Shown here piece after piece: positions 9,726 to 19,510 of a stretch of DNA of 64,000 nucleotides. This stretch comes from Isochrysis galbana. Taxonomy: Eukaryota > Haptophyta > Isochrysidales > Isochrysidaceae. Under the pieces are notes generated by a model. The model did not search any database. It was not told the DNA's origin and saw nothing but the letters and a program-made list of their open reading frames with translations. The stretch lies in contig CM030944.1 of NCBI GenBank assembly GCA_018136815.1, forward strand, positions 2,253,345 to 2,317,344, written 5' to 3'. How positions within the stretch are numbered: the first letter of the stretch is position 1; each line of letters starts with the position of its first letter. The position numbers and the translations under genes were made by a program.

Positions 9726-10284
9726 CCACCTCGTACTTTCTTGGATTGAGCAGCAGTGCGAGCCCGAGACGAAAACGTACCACAGGATGTAAGAGAGGGG
9801 ATCTTCCCACACCTTCAAGATGATGGGTCCCCACGGGCACACACTCGAAGGGGTTCGGTTCGACTTTGGGGGGTTCGCCGCATCGCGAGCGCTTGATCTC
9901 CGAGACCCACGCCGCCCTTTGGAGGGATCTTGATGAGGTTCGGACACACCGCTTGCCCCGTCCACGCACCTCGATCTTTTCTCTCTTCTCGCCTCGTCTT
10001 CTTTGTCTCACAGCCCTCCCGTCGCCGTGTCTTCTTCTCGCACGATCTCTTTGATGAGCGTGCCGAGGTCGGAGAAAGAATACACGACAGAAGAGGAGAG
10101 AAGAAAGGGGAGAAAGGAGAAAGGAGACAAGCCGCGAGGCGCGCAGCCACGAGGGGATCGGTGGACAGCGCGTCCGGGGGGGGGGGGGGGGGGGAGGGGG
10201 GGGGAAGGGGGGGGGGAGCAGGCCCTCCCGACCCCTTTCCCTCTCCCCCGACAGCAGCACCGCGTGGGCCGCTCCGTCCTACGG

Positions 10285-10563
10285 ATGCCCTCCACACCCA
10301 AGCGCCCCGCGGCCGCCACCGAGAGCGAGACCAAGCGGCAACGAGCGGAGTCCGTGCCCACGCTTACCTACCAGATGCCCACTGAGAAGGACGATGGGCT
10401 TGTCTTCTGTTCACTCGCCCGCAGATTGCCTCCGTCAAGGCAGTCGTATCTGTGCGCACTCGGCGATTTGCGGAGTGCAGTCGACGATCAAGCCGAGCGC
10501 GTGCGGGCAGCCTGCCGCACGACGAAAGAGGATGTTGCTTTTATTAATTCCATCTGGGCCTAA
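10285..10563 (+). CDS. Small protein with bipartite nuclear-localisation-like start
   Basis: A 92-residue frame beginning MPSTPKRPAAATESETKRQR, which looks like a bipartite nuclear localisation signal (KRP plus KRQR about ten residues apart). The rest (TLTYQMPTEKDDGLVF and a helical tail with AVDDQAERVRAAC) has ordinary composition and a clean stop. It directly follows a G-run of about 40 bases (10177-10216). No family is recognised. It could be the start exon of a regulatory or transposon-encoded protein. Confidence 0.35.
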   Translation: MPSTPKRPAAATESETKRQRAESVPTLTYQMPTEKDDGLVFCSLARRLPPSRQSYLCALGDLRSAVDDQAERVRAACRTTKEDVAFINSIWA

Positions 10564-11365
10564 GGAGTCCGTGTGCGCCGTCATCCTGGCCATTCTTTGT
10601 TACGTCTAGGGCACATTTGCTCACGCCCAGAGGATTGGCGGTTGACATAGAGGCTGCATTCTTGGCATGTCGCTCTAAGAGTGAGGCATCGCGTGCGAAT
10701 GTTGCATGCCAACCTAGTGTTGACACTGTACCCACCGAGCAGCCACTCATGTTTGTTACTGTATCTTGCAGCATGTCCCCATTCTTTGTTTGTTTCCATC
10801 CTCATGACATCATGATCATGTGATCATGGACTGCGGTGAAACAGCCCGAGTTCAATTTAATGGAACGGCGCAGAGCACGCACAGATTAATGCAGTGCTGG
10901 CGTTAAAGGTGAAGCCGTGCTGTTGCGGTGAGATACGCAGCTCCTTCTCCTTGTCCTAATCTTGCTGCCCTGCCCCTCGACCACTAGCTCCACTAGTATG
11001 TCTATCCATTTTAACGGGTAGCTCGGTCACTCACTCATTTTTTTAAAAAAATCTTCTTAAATCTTCTTAAATTCCCCGCTACTTGTGCGGCGTGAGGCAG
11101 AGTGCTAGTGAACCTCCCTACTACCCAACCCTAGCCCCTGTCAACCCCCTTCCCCTTCCCCAGTTCACTGCCAGTTCTCTCTTTGGCGGAGAAGCTGGTT
11201 GCCCGGGGAGGCTGTGCGCGCTGCTTCGGCCAGGAGTCGGAGAGAAGGGGGCGGGAGACTGTGGCTTCTCCTTGGTTCTAACTTCTGCTCGAGATTCCCT
11301 CCCTTGCATCTCGTGTGATCTTTCTTTGGTCTACATTAGGCTGTCTACAAAAAAGTTAGACTATC
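10564..11365. other. Intergenic, no gene seen
   Basis: No coding frame with recognisable domains. An AT-rich stretch and short self-complementary catgatcatg-type words occur near 10808-10830. Confidence 0.4.
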
Positions 11366-11656
11366 CTAAGTGATGTTTCGTATATCCAAACCTCTCGCCG
11401 CCTGCAAGAGGTCTTCCGATGTTTCCAGGTTGAAATCTTTATCCACCATGTAAAGAGGGCTTATCATCTTCCGTATGTGTTTGTTGATCGGGGCGTGTAG
11501 CCCCATCTTCTCTCGTTGTTTTTTTAGCCTTTGAAAGAAGCCGACCTTCGCCGCTACTAATAGGTGGTATCTAGCAAGAATTGCTTTTAAGATCGACCTA
11601 ACGGACCTACCGTCCGCGTTGCCATACTGAATGTTGTAAAAGTCCGTACGTTAAGA
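11366..11656 (-). pseudogene. Decayed coding remnant, probably retroelement-derived
   Basis: A minus-strand open stretch of about 97 codons ends with TAG at 11366 and lacks a start. It reads like a real globular protein: NIQYGNADGRSVRSILKAIL, then ARYHLLVAAKVGFFQRLKKQ, then APINKHIRKMISPLYMVDKD. Reading continues upstream in another frame (RLFCYQVDRPHPSSGYLGIL), so at least one frameshift separates the parts. The hAT element at 11789 is inserted just upstream of it. I cannot name the family; a non-LTR retroelement C-terminus is possible because related debris lies at 17-19 kb. Confidence 0.4.
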
Positions 11657-11780
11657 TATATCTCCACGCCAGGATACCTAAGTATCCCGAGGAGGGGTGA
11701 GGCCTGTCTACTTGGTAACAAAAGAGACGTTGGGCTGCTTCTGCTTCCGAGCCCGGCCTAAGATCAATCCCTAAAAGACT

Positions 11781-11788
11781 ATCACAGG
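11781..11788. repeat. Left target-site duplication of hAT element
   Basis: ATCACAGG is repeated exactly at 12647-12654, directly outside the other terminal inverted repeat. Eight-base target duplications are diagnostic of the hAT superfamily. Confidence 0.85.
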
Positions 11789-12646
11789 CAGGGTGTATGG
11801 GTTCACGTTTACCCGGTGTTGACCCACTTTGCGTTAACACCTCCATTGGCTAGGTGTGGCACATGCGTTAACACCTCAATCTGCAGGTGTTGGTACCAGC
11901 AGCGGGTTAACACCACACTGCCGGTGTTGTGTACTGCTGTGCACCCACGCACCCACGCACCCACGCACCCACTGAATGCTACGTGCCGCGCGTGCGCGCG
12001 CAACGAGGAGCTGCACGGCCAAATGGCAAGTGTGGGGAGTTGCTCTTCGGCGCGGGCACCACGGCCGACTTGGAGCTTGCGCGGCTGCACCTGCTACTGC
12101 GCGCGCTGCGCTGCTGCCGCTACACGGGCGGCGCGCCGGCGCGCCCGCGCACGATGGGACCGTGCAACCTTGTGCACGCGTGGGCCACCTACTGCGTGGG
12201 GAGGCAGCGGCGGCGGTCGGAGATGCGCCGGCGGTGCCGCGTGCCCGCCGCCGCCCGCCGCCTTCGCGGCCGTGGACCGGCTGCTCGCCGCACTCGCTGC
12301 GCGCGACGCGCGACCGCGACCGGCCGACGCTCACGTTGCGCGCTGCGCGTCGCCTGATGCGCGTTCCACCTGCGCGGGGCCGCGCGTGTCCCGATAGGCA
12401 TTTTGTCATTTGAACGCGCATTCCCTCGCGCGCGCTGCCGCGCTGCCCGCTAAAGCAATAAGGCAAGCAGAATCAGCAACCAGCAACCGCAACAGCGCAA
12501 CAGTGACGAGTGGAAGTGCGTCAACACCGTGTCAACACTTGTTGTGCCCTGCGTCAACACTTGCAAGAGGCCAGATGGGTTAACACCTTGTCCAAGCTAC
12601 TGTAATGGGCCCTCGAAGGCGTGTCAACGTGAACCCATACGCCCTG
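11789..12646. mobile_element. Non-autonomous hAT transposon, 858 bp
   Basis: The left end reads CAGGGTGTATGGGTTCACGT and the right end, on the opposite strand, CAGGGCGTATGGGTTCACGT. These are inverted repeats with one mismatch beginning CAGGG, as in many hAT elements, flanked by the exact 8-bp duplication ATCACAGG. Both subterminal zones are packed with GTTAACACC/GTCAACAC words in both orientations (about 11815-11935 and 12515-12628), the arrangement hAT transposases are known to bind. There is no transposase. The interior (11985-12400) is very GC-rich, and its plus frame (LELARLHLLLRALRCCRYTG) may be a captured host-gene fragment. A 9-mer acccacgca-type array lies at 11941-11971. Confidence 0.85.
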
Positions 12647-12654
12647 ATCACAGG
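12647..12654. repeat. Right target-site duplication of hAT element
   Basis: ATCACAGG, identical to 11781-11788. Confidence 0.85.
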
Positions 12655-13205
12655 ACGCCGTCTTTTACTTTCTACTCACTGCCAGGCCTTACTAATAATC
12701 TGCAAGATTCCCTCCATCAAGTCAACCCTTCGGACTTTGACCTCGATGATCGTCTCCACTCCCTTGCACACGATGTGCTACGTCTGAGTCAATCTCGAAC
12801 GTCTGGAATATTCTCAATCTATGTCTACATTCATCATGGACTTCATCTCAGTTCACCTCAAGCTTCCGGACTCCTCTGATGCTCAATCTCGATGTATTCT
12901 CAGATACCCCAAGGCACCCGTAGGACACCCCCTTGGTGAACTACACCCTCAGCCAATCAAGGTGCCCTAGTGCCTTTCTAACCCATTCGCCAATGTTACT
13001 ATCATTCCGCTCTTCACTCTTCACTTCGATTCTGTTCTTTCTCACATCTACCTCTCACACACTATTACCTGTTCTCTTGCGACAGCTAAAAATATGTGTG
13101 ATACAATGTGACAGTACTGTTGGAATCTTACGTGGCACAGTGGTGATTTCCTTGGTGTTCTGTCCCAAGGTGGCCCTCAGTGTTCGCTTCTATTCCCCTC
13201 ATGTA
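12655..13205. other. Intergenic, no gene seen
   Basis: AT-richer unique-looking sequence without a supported reading frame. Confidence 0.4.
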
Positions 13206-13392
13206 CCCGATGGGCGAATCAGGCGAGCCTGTCAGTGGGAGAGAGGGTCAGCAGGGTAGTGGCCTCCTGCCTCCTGGCAAGCCATCAGGCGTGCCAGGAT
13301 GGGTGGTTCCTCCCCCATGGCAGGGGAGGAGTGGAGAGAGGGGGGGGCTCGTGCCCCCCCATGGGCGAGCTAAGTATAAACTTAGTTGAACT
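13206..13392 (-). repeat. Inverted copy of the 35055-35240 repeat with palindrome
   Basis: Read on the minus strand it contains the palindrome ctaagtttatacttag (13370-13385), then gctcgcccATG, a G-run, cacgagcccccccc, ctccactcctcccctgccatgg, and gcctgatggcttgcc. Plus-strand 35055-35240 has the same order. The unit is a divergent relative of the palindrome-ATG modules described for the MERA genes. Confidence 0.7.
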
Positions 13393-13393
13393 T

Positions 13394-13757
13394 AACGGTA
13401 GAAGAAGAGCGTGAAATTTAATTGTAGAAGAAGAGCGGAATTTAGAATTTAACTGTAGAAGAAGAGTGGAGAGGAGAAGGAGCGGGGCTCGAACTGCAGA
13501 GCGCTCCGTCCGGACTCGAACTCGCGACCCAGAGCAAAATGTTGGTGGTGGAGGCGGTGGGTTGAACCACTATGCCACGCGAGAGTTTACGTAGCCATAG
13601 GGCCGATGGGAAGGGCTGAGTGAGAACCACCCTATATACTCTGGGTTTTTTTTCTTCTTTTTCACTCTTCTTCTTCTTTCTTCCTCTGTTCTTTTTACTT
13701 TTTACTTGTATTTCTTTACTGTTATTTCTTTTTGCCTCTGAGACATCGCGAATGCGA
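13394..13757 (-). mobile_element. tRNA-derived SINE-like repeat, minus orientation
   Basis: The minus strand matches the two plus copies at 41738-42107 and 42528-42897. It has the A-rich head, ccctatggctacgtaaactc, the pol III A-box-like tggcatagtgg, and the B-box-like gttcgagtcc about 53 bases later, a second gttcgagcccc, then tails of cttcttctac(a/c)gttaaa. Several indels separate this copy from the duplicated pair. Pol III boxes at tRNA spacing indicate a tRNA-related SINE, although T-stem pairing is poor, so this is not a functional tRNA gene. Confidence 0.65.
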
Positions 13758-13773
13758 CACCCACAGGCAGGAC

Positions 13774-13858
13774 ACTCCGCTAGGGAAGGCCTCCGGGCCT
13801 GGCCCCTACACAGCCGCGGTACCACCCTCGTGCTCACGCACGAGGGGCTGGGGCGCGA
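13774..13858 (+). repeat. Dispersed 80-bp repeat, inverted partner at 24776-24862
   Basis: Shares gacactcc, agggaaggcctccgggcctgg, cccctaca, gccgcggtacc and cctcgtgctc(a/g) with the reverse complement of 24776-24862 at about 90% identity. The self-complementary core aggcctccgggcctgg-like and ccctcgtgctcacgcacgaggg stems could fold. Confidence 0.75.
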
Positions 13859-13882
13859 GGCGCGAGGCACCCCCCCATGCTG

Positions 13883-13904
13883 AACTAAGTATAAACTTAT
13901 AGTT
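13883..13904. repeat. AT-rich palindrome (aactaagtataaacttatagtt)-type
   Basis: An imperfect dyad around TATAAA, 5 bp before a minus-strand ATG followed by a G-run. It belongs to the palindrome series listed at 48043 and 54570. Confidence 0.6.
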
Positions 13905-15088
13905 GACTAGTTGACTAGGTAGGGTCGGAGGAGAATGGAAAGGGGAAAGAAAGGGAAGCGAAGCCGCCCACTCACGCGCGCAGCAAGGGAGAGAGGGAAG
14001 GGAGTGAGAGAGGATATCGAGCTGCGATTACTTACCAGCGAGTGGCGTCTGCGTCTGCACCAAGGAGGGGGACCGTTGCGCAGGGCAGGGCCGGGCGCTG
14101 AGCGTGCGCGCAGGGCGCAGGGGCGCGGCGATGCAAGCGCGGTCGCGGCCGCAGAGGGCGACCTCTTACCTACGGCCCACAGCAAAGAGAGAGAGAGGAG
14201 GAGGCAGCCGCCCAAACCTCGGCGCGGGCGCTTGGCGTTGGCGAGAGAGGCGAGAGGGGCCCACGCGCGGGTGAGTTCTAAAGGCTCCTCTCCGCAGGGG
14301 GAAGAGCGGAGAGCGGAGAGAGACGCGCGGGGGAGATGAAGGCCCCTGCGGGGGAGCGCGGCATGCGCGCGGGGGAGATTGCGGCGAGATTGCACCGGTT
14401 TCCGCGGAGGAAACTTGTGTTGTAGCTAGTGCGCGCAGGGGGGGAGGGAGGGGGGGAGATGAGCCCTCTTGCGCGGGGGAGATGTCTTGAGCTGAGAGCT
14501 ATGTGTGTGGGGGAGAAGCAAAAGATACAGTGGGGGGCACGGTACACATGGCTAACAGTCTATATAAAAAAACTAAAACAGCGAATTAGTTCTTGCAACT
14601 GAAGTTTGAGAATGCATCACCACATGGGAATGATCCTCGAGAGACGGCCGACACAGCCCTGCCATCATTTTTTATTTAGTTAGCTCCGAATCTTCACACT
14701 TTTTTTGAAGAGAGCGGCTGAATCCACTAATTACGAATCTCACAGTGTGAAGACAAACGCAAGATGGGGCGTGGACAATCGATGTGCTCGCCCGCGCCGA
14801 TTTCAACCCGCGATGTGCACGCCCGCGCCGATTGCAACCCACGATCGCCATCATCGGAGCCGGCGATCGGACTGCTTAATATTGCTATCGCCGAAGAATG
14901 GTCGAACATCAGAGGTGAAGGTGAGTTGAAGAATCACTGATTCGATCGTGGCACACAAAATGCGCGTTGGCCGTGGAAAATAATCAGTCCCAACATCGTC
15001 GGTCCAAGACTCCTTGCCATTTATATCTTGCAATACGCCCGAGAGCGTCCGTAGAGCATACTAGAGAGCGTCCACATGTTGGATGAGC
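13905..15088. other. Intergenic, no gene seen
   Basis: 13930-14520 is G/A-rich low complexity with repeated gcgggggaga words. 14760-14860 carries an imperfect tandem repeat of gcccgcgccgatt(t/g)caacccgcgatg. No supported gene. Confidence 0.4.
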
Positions 15089-16693
15089 TCACGCCCCCGC
15101 TTGCTCACACCACCCATCTGAGCCGCCGACATCCGCAAACATCACGTCGTCGGCGTAGTCTCGTTCCTCATCTCGCATTTTGGCGGCAAGGGCTTGGCGC
15201 TCAGCTTTAAGCTCCGCTTTCGCCTGGCGCTCGACCTCTCTTCTCCGGCGGATAAAGTTGACTATGGCATGAGGACGATGATTCCGCTTGCCCGAAGGGT
15301 TGCTCGCGGCCTCAGGTTCGATGCCGGCCTCTGCCTCGGCTGCCGCCTTCTCATGCTCCAGCTGCTCTTGCAGTGCTGTCCAAATGGAGCTTTGTCGTGC
15401 TTCCAACTCGTTCACTCGCGATTTGAGCTGAGCGATTCCAGATTCGTCCAGCACTGGGCGCGAGTGCGGTGCAAAGCTCGCACCCACGGGTAGGTGATCA
15501 GACGGACAACGCTTGTTGGGAAGGCCGACCTCGAGACATTCAGTGTCACTCTCGAGCGTCGCCCAATAGTGAGTGAGGCGGAGGCTCGAGGAGGTGTAGA
15601 GAATGTGGTCGAGCGCCCACGCAACACATGGCCCACAGCTCGCTCCGTGATCCCAGGCTGCGCGCGTGCCGTGCGTGGGCACTCGTGTGAGGTGAATGCG
15701 AGTATCCCTGCGTACACGTGCGGCAGACTCGCGCAGCTCCTGCCATGCGGCCAGCTGCGCCTCTGATGGAAGACTATCAAAGGTCCCTATGTCATTGTCC
15801 TGCTCGCCTGTAACGGAAGGCTCATGGTCCGCTGAATCGCCCGATGCAGGGCCGTCCGACTTCAACCGCAGCGCCGCAATACACTCCGCGAGAACCTCTT
15901 GCTCCGTGGGCTCCTCTTCCAAGCCTCCCTCACCCAAAGTCATTGCCCGGACTGCAGAGCCCCGAAGTATGGGAGTGTTCATATCCCCAGCAATGATAAC
16001 CTCTCGAGTGCCGAGCGCGCGTGCACACTCGAGGCAGCCTGAGAGCTGCTTAACACGCTTCTCTTCGGAGGTCGCATCCAAATGTACACTGAATACCGCG
16101 AGCGGTGACATCAGTTCCAGCTCGCCACCCGGTACACCACGCAGGAGGCAACCGACGCGTTGGATGGACTGTTCACGTGGGGATGCGCTGCCCCCATTGT
16201 TGCCGCCTGCCTTCTTCTTCTTCTTCTTGCCGTCCTTGCGCAAGACAGCCGGTGCGCCTCGTGGCGGGGCCTCCATCAGTCGGTCGGCACGCCAAAGGAG
16301 CGCATTCCCTACCGCCGCCTCACAACTCAGTACACGCAGGTTACGAGCAGCAATCTCGTCCAGCTTAGCCAGTGGAGGCACTCGCACCTCGTAGCCAGGC
16401 AGGCGGAGCCAATCGGGAAGGGCGAAGTTGCCGTCGCCGTCCTTCTCAAATTGCACCTCTTGAAGGCAGATCAGGTCAGCACCGCTCTCCTCGAGCTCCT
16501 TGAGAAGCGCAGGCCGGCGTGTGTCCCATGCAAGTGCGCTCGCCTCCGCCCACTCGAATGCTGCAAACGCCTGGATCGCGCCAGTGCGCTGGTCGATCGG
16601 CCGGACGTAGAGCGGCGCAAGCAGGTTGTAGCTCAACACAGATACGCCTCCCATCCGCAGCGGCGTCCCCTTGGCCACGCGCGACGCCGCCAT
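15089..16693 (-). CDS. Endonuclease/exonuclease/phosphatase-family protein (CCR4/Angel-like)
   Basis: A 534-residue single-exon protein starting at 16693. The hallmark motifs of the EEP fold used by CCR4-type deadenylases and related nucleases appear in order: VLSYNLLAPLYV near residue 20, LICLQEVQ (metal-binding Glu) near 75, FSVHLDA near 200, IIAGDMNTP (catalytic Asp/Asn) near 235, and SDHLPVGASF (catalytic His) near 405. The family cleaves phosphodiester bonds, typically shortening mRNA poly(A) or acting on nucleic-acid 3' ends. The C-terminus is an added charged coiled coil (VNELEARQSSIWTALQEQLE) and a basic stretch RRRREVERQAKAEL. There are no leucine-rich repeats as in yeast CCR4 and no transit peptide, so a cytosolic or nuclear role is likely. 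A Lys-rich KKKKKK linker interrupts the domain near residue 155. Confidence 0.8.
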   Translation of the reverse strand: MAASRVAKGTPLRMGGVSVLSYNLLAPLYVRPIDQRTGAIQAFAAFEWAEASALAWDTRRPALLKELEESGADLICLQEVQFEKDGDGNFALPDWLRLPGYEVRVPPLAKLDEIAARNLRVLSCEAAVGNALLWRADRLMEAPPRGAPAVLRKDGKKKKKKAGGNNGGSASPREQSIQRVGCLLRGVPGGELELMSPLAVFSVHLDATSEEKRVKQLSGCLECARALGTREVIIAGDMNTPILRGSAVRAMTLGEGGLEEEPTEQEVLAECIAALRLKSDGPASGDSADHEPSVTGEQDNDIGTFDSLPSEAQLAAWQELRESAARVRRDTRIHLTRVPTHGTRAAWDHGASCGPCVAWALDHILYTSSSLRLTHYWATLESDTECLEVGLPNKRCPSDHLPVGASFAPHSRPVLDESGIAQLKSRVNELEARQSSIWTALQEQLEHEKAAAEAEAGIEPEAASNPSGKRNHRPHAIVNFIRRRREVERQAKAELKAERQALAAKMRDEERDYADDVMFADVGGSDGWCEQAGA

Positions 16694-17214
16694 CCTATTC
16701 AGTGTGCAGACGAGAGTCGATGGCGTCGCGGACGCGTCGCCAAGTGCCGCCGAGTGCGGGACTGTTTCACAGTGAACACACCGGACCGCAATGAGAGTCC
16801 GAGTGCCGACTGTTTCCTGTCCTTCGCTCGTCTGTTCGTTCGTCGCTCGCTCATTCGCTCTCGTTCCACTCGTTCTTTCGTCCGTCTACCAATCCTTCCC
16901 TACAATTCATCTCCATCTCCCTCCCAGCTGCCACTCCAATTACCTGAGCCATCCCCTCGCTTGCACTCGTCACCGTCACTCGCCTCATCCTATATCTTAT
17001 ATCTTATGTCGCCCTCCTCGCCGCCTTCGCCGATTCCTATTCGCCATCGCACAAGGCACAAGCAGAAGCAGCAAGCAGCCCGTCGTCCCAACCTTCCTCT
17101 ACTGACGACGAGCCCGAGTCTATCAGCTCGCGCTTGAGGTCCCTCTATCCTCTGTCTCCGCCACGCCTTCCTCTACTGCGGGTGAGGCACAACCTCCTCA
17201 TTGGTCATTTGGCA
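16694..17214. other. Intergenic, no gene seen
   Basis: The 5' flank of the EEP gene has repeated ttcgctcg/tcgttcg words, and the rest is without a supported frame. Confidence 0.4.
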
Positions 17215-17377
17215 AACGCCAGACTTTCGAGAATTTTTTTGTAAAATTTGGGGTTGGGCTCAAAATAAAAATTGATCGAAATTTGGGGGGCACGGGAGCA
17301 CGGGCGTCCCCCCCCCCCCCCCCCCCCCTCACGCCCCCACGCCCGACGCCCTTTCCCCCCGCCCCGCCCCCATCCCC
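17215..17377 (+). repeat. 5' module of a retroelement family (TTTCG/AAATTT motif plus C-run)
   Basis: Begins gccagactttcgagaatttt, then aaaatttgggg, gaaatttgggg and a C-run, ending just before the ATG at 17378. The minus strand of 56521-56805 has the same order: ccagagtttcgcgaaaattt, gaaatttgggg, C/GC run, ATG. Related but more diverged modules occur at 54070-54200, 55228-55483 and 44010-44135. Confidence 0.6.
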
Positions 17378-17587
17378 ATGCTGCATGTGCGCAAGCGCCG
17401 CCGAAACATTGTGGACGAGGTGGAAGAGGAGGTGATGGATGAGCCCACGCCCGCGCCCGCGCCCGCGCTCCCATCCCAAACAGTTGTGGACATTCTAGAC
17501 GACAGTGACGAGGAGGAGGAGGAGGAGGAGGAGGAGGAAGGAGGAAGGAGGAGCAGGATGAGGGCGTGTTTGCATTGTTGCGTGTAA
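17378..17587 (+). CDS. Small basic-acidic open frame at the 5' end of a LINE fragment
   Basis: Sixty-nine codons: MLHVRKRRRNIVDEVEEEV, a Pro-Ala linker, then VVDILDDSD and a poly-Glu run encoded by gag repeats. The combination of a nuclear-localisation-like KRRR and an acidic second half parallels the products at 48066-48738, 54593-55219 and 56326-56579. Reverse-transcriptase codons begin within about 40 bp downstream, so I infer that this is the 5' end (ORF1-like) of a non-LTR retrotransposon with an internal deletion. Confidence 0.35.
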   Translation: MLHVRKRRRNIVDEVEEEVMDEPTPAPAPALPSQTVVDILDDSDEEEEEEEEEEGGRRSRMRACLHCCV

Positions 17588-17599
17588 TGTAGAATGTAG

Positions 17600-17995
17600 T
17601 AATGTACTCCGATTCACAGCAACGTGCCTAAGATACTAACAAATAGACTTAAAATGTAAAATGGTAATAGGAAAAATATCATTTCTAAAGAACAGCTCGG
17701 ATTCGTGCCTAAAAGACTCATTGGTGAGGCCACCCACCTACTACAACTGTGACCAAGGCGTACCTCGACGAGTGAGGGGACCCAGGTATTCTACTAGCCC
17801 TGGACTGGGAGAAAGCGTTTGATAGAGTCAGCTGGGCGTTTTACCATCTATCGATCTAAAGCTCCTGGGCTTCGGCGAAAACTTCAGGCAATACGCGAAG
17901 GCGCTAACAAACCCAGACGCTCGCCCGATTCGATACATAAAAGCCAACGGGGGTAGAAGCTTCCCCTTCTCGATAAACAGCGCAGTCCCGCAAGG
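17600..17995 (+). pseudogene. Non-LTR retrotransposon reverse transcriptase, 5' part
   Basis: Across frames with stops and shifts the sequence reads IISKEQLGFVPKRLIGEATH, then LLALDWEKAFDRVSWAF, the palm motif with its catalytic Asp typical of L1-type reverse transcriptases, then RYIKANGGRSFPFSINSAV and PQGS. Premature stops show that it is dead. It continues at 19344 after an insertion. Confidence 0.8.
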
Positions 17996-19343
17996 AAGTC
18001 GCGTTCCGTCAAAAGGGGGCCAGATGATAGTTTTGTCTGGGGGGTGTACTCCCGCTCAAGAGCAGGCCCCCCGGCTCCGGATCTAGACAACGATATTTTT
18101 GGAAGACGAACACATCGCGCCGCGCGCTTTCAGACCGCAACTAGATCACACCGCGCCGCGCACTTCAGTCCCTTGCCCAGGGCGGCTTCTCTTCCTGTCG
18201 CATTCGCGAGCCTCTGCAGGCTGTTTCGCTATTTTCCGCTCTACCGTTATAACCGCGATGGTAAATCATCAATCTTCGTTCTCATGTCTATCTATACGTC
18301 TACGACGTCTCCAAGCTTCTATCAATCACTACACTTCATTCAATGGTGGTCTACCATTATATCCACGTACGTGGCCAAGCAGCTTCTACAGGCTTCTTTC
18401 TACTCGGAATATGAATATGCTCTAGCTCTGGACTGATCACCCAGGCATGGAGATCAAGGGAGTAGTAAGCACGTGTCGATGAAGACCAAGGAAGTAGCGA
18501 GCATCTTGCTTGCTAAAGTACACCCTCATGAACCTCAAGCGTCTAGACTCTGTAAGTCTAACACCTCTGTAAGCTTCTAGACTTTTTAAGTCTACCAGCT
18601 ACTCCATGGCTAAGCTACGAAAAGCTATAGGTAAAGTGCACGCCGCTGTGCTCGCGTTGAGACGCTATTCGCCGATGAATCTTGTAGGATCTTCACTAAG
18701 CATGGATGAATCCCTTTCGCGCCTTTTCTGTGTGCAATCCTTCTCTAGGACGACGAGACGACGAGTTCTCTTCTGGCCAATTGGTTCCTTCTTTGCTCTC
18801 TCTGTTGACCCACCGTGGCTTTCGCTCCCGTGTTTATTTCGTGTTGCCCTTGTTTATGTTAGAAAGTGGTGTGGCGTGTCTTCGTACGCACCCAGCAACC
18901 GTCGCAGCGCGCTGCGATCGAAGCCGTACCGTGACCCCTCGTACCCTTGAGCCCCTACTGAGTTGTGTGTGGTCTCTCGCTAGAAATCACCCACTAGAGA
19001 TTGATTCAATCTGTTCCTATGGCGCGCTGTGCGCACGCACGGCGTGCACATGGGTGATTGCAACTCATCACACCTGTCCCGTGCGATATCTCTCTTATAT
19101 TGGATGTTTACGTAAATGTAGGGAAACCACAGAGAAACAATTCGGCATACGCTCCATGCGCCCTAATATCCATTGTAATATTGCCATATTATGGGTAAAA
19201 AAACTTTTCGCACACGTAGATGTTAAACGTCGAAAATAGGGTCCATTGTACTATTGCCATATTATGGGTAAAAATCTAAATAACTATATGGACATTTGAT
19301 AGCTCAATTCGACTGGTGTCCCATAATTGACGGAACGACACCT
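17996..19343. mobile_element. 1.35-kb TIR-ended element inserted in the LINE reverse transcriptase
   Basis: The reverse-transcriptase codons for VPQGS and GCPLSPLAF, adjacent in the family, are separated here by this segment. Its left end reads aagtcgcgttccgtcaaaag, and its right end, inverted, reads aggtgtcgttccgtcaatta, sharing cgttccgtcaa. The left-end sequence recurs inverted at 37160-37181 and 55911-55932 (ccctcttttgacggaacgcg), so a dispersed family exists. The interior holds a short frame at 18606-18740 (MAKLRKAIGKVHAAVLALRR, then SSLSMDESLSRLF) that could be a DDE-transposase remnant. A near-perfect duplicated word, attgccatattatgggtaaa, occurs at 19180 and 19253. Superfamily is unresolved. 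Confidence 0.6.
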
Positions 19344-19510
19344 GGATCTGGATGCCCCCTATCTCCCCTCGCTTTCATACTCACGGCGGAAGCCCTCACC
19401 AGGGCCATCAATAATGACGAAAGAATAAACGGGATTGTCATCAACGGAGCCGAGCTCAAAATCAGCCAATTCGCCGACGACACACAACTGCTGGCACCCA
19501 GCTACGCATA
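19344..19510 (+). pseudogene. Non-LTR retrotransposon reverse transcriptase, 3' part
   Basis: Reads GSGCPLSPLAFILTAEALTR, then GAELKISQFADDTQLLAPS. The FADD box holds the two catalytic aspartates of the reverse transcriptase and the preceding block is its motif B. It runs directly on from the fragment ending at 17995 once the insertion is removed, and then loses similarity at a G-run near 19510. Confidence 0.85.

Noticed and set aside
18606-18950. Intact transposase gene in the nested element
   Set aside because: Only a short DE-containing fragment is protein-like and the rest lacks a catalytic triad, so it is mentioned only as possible debris.
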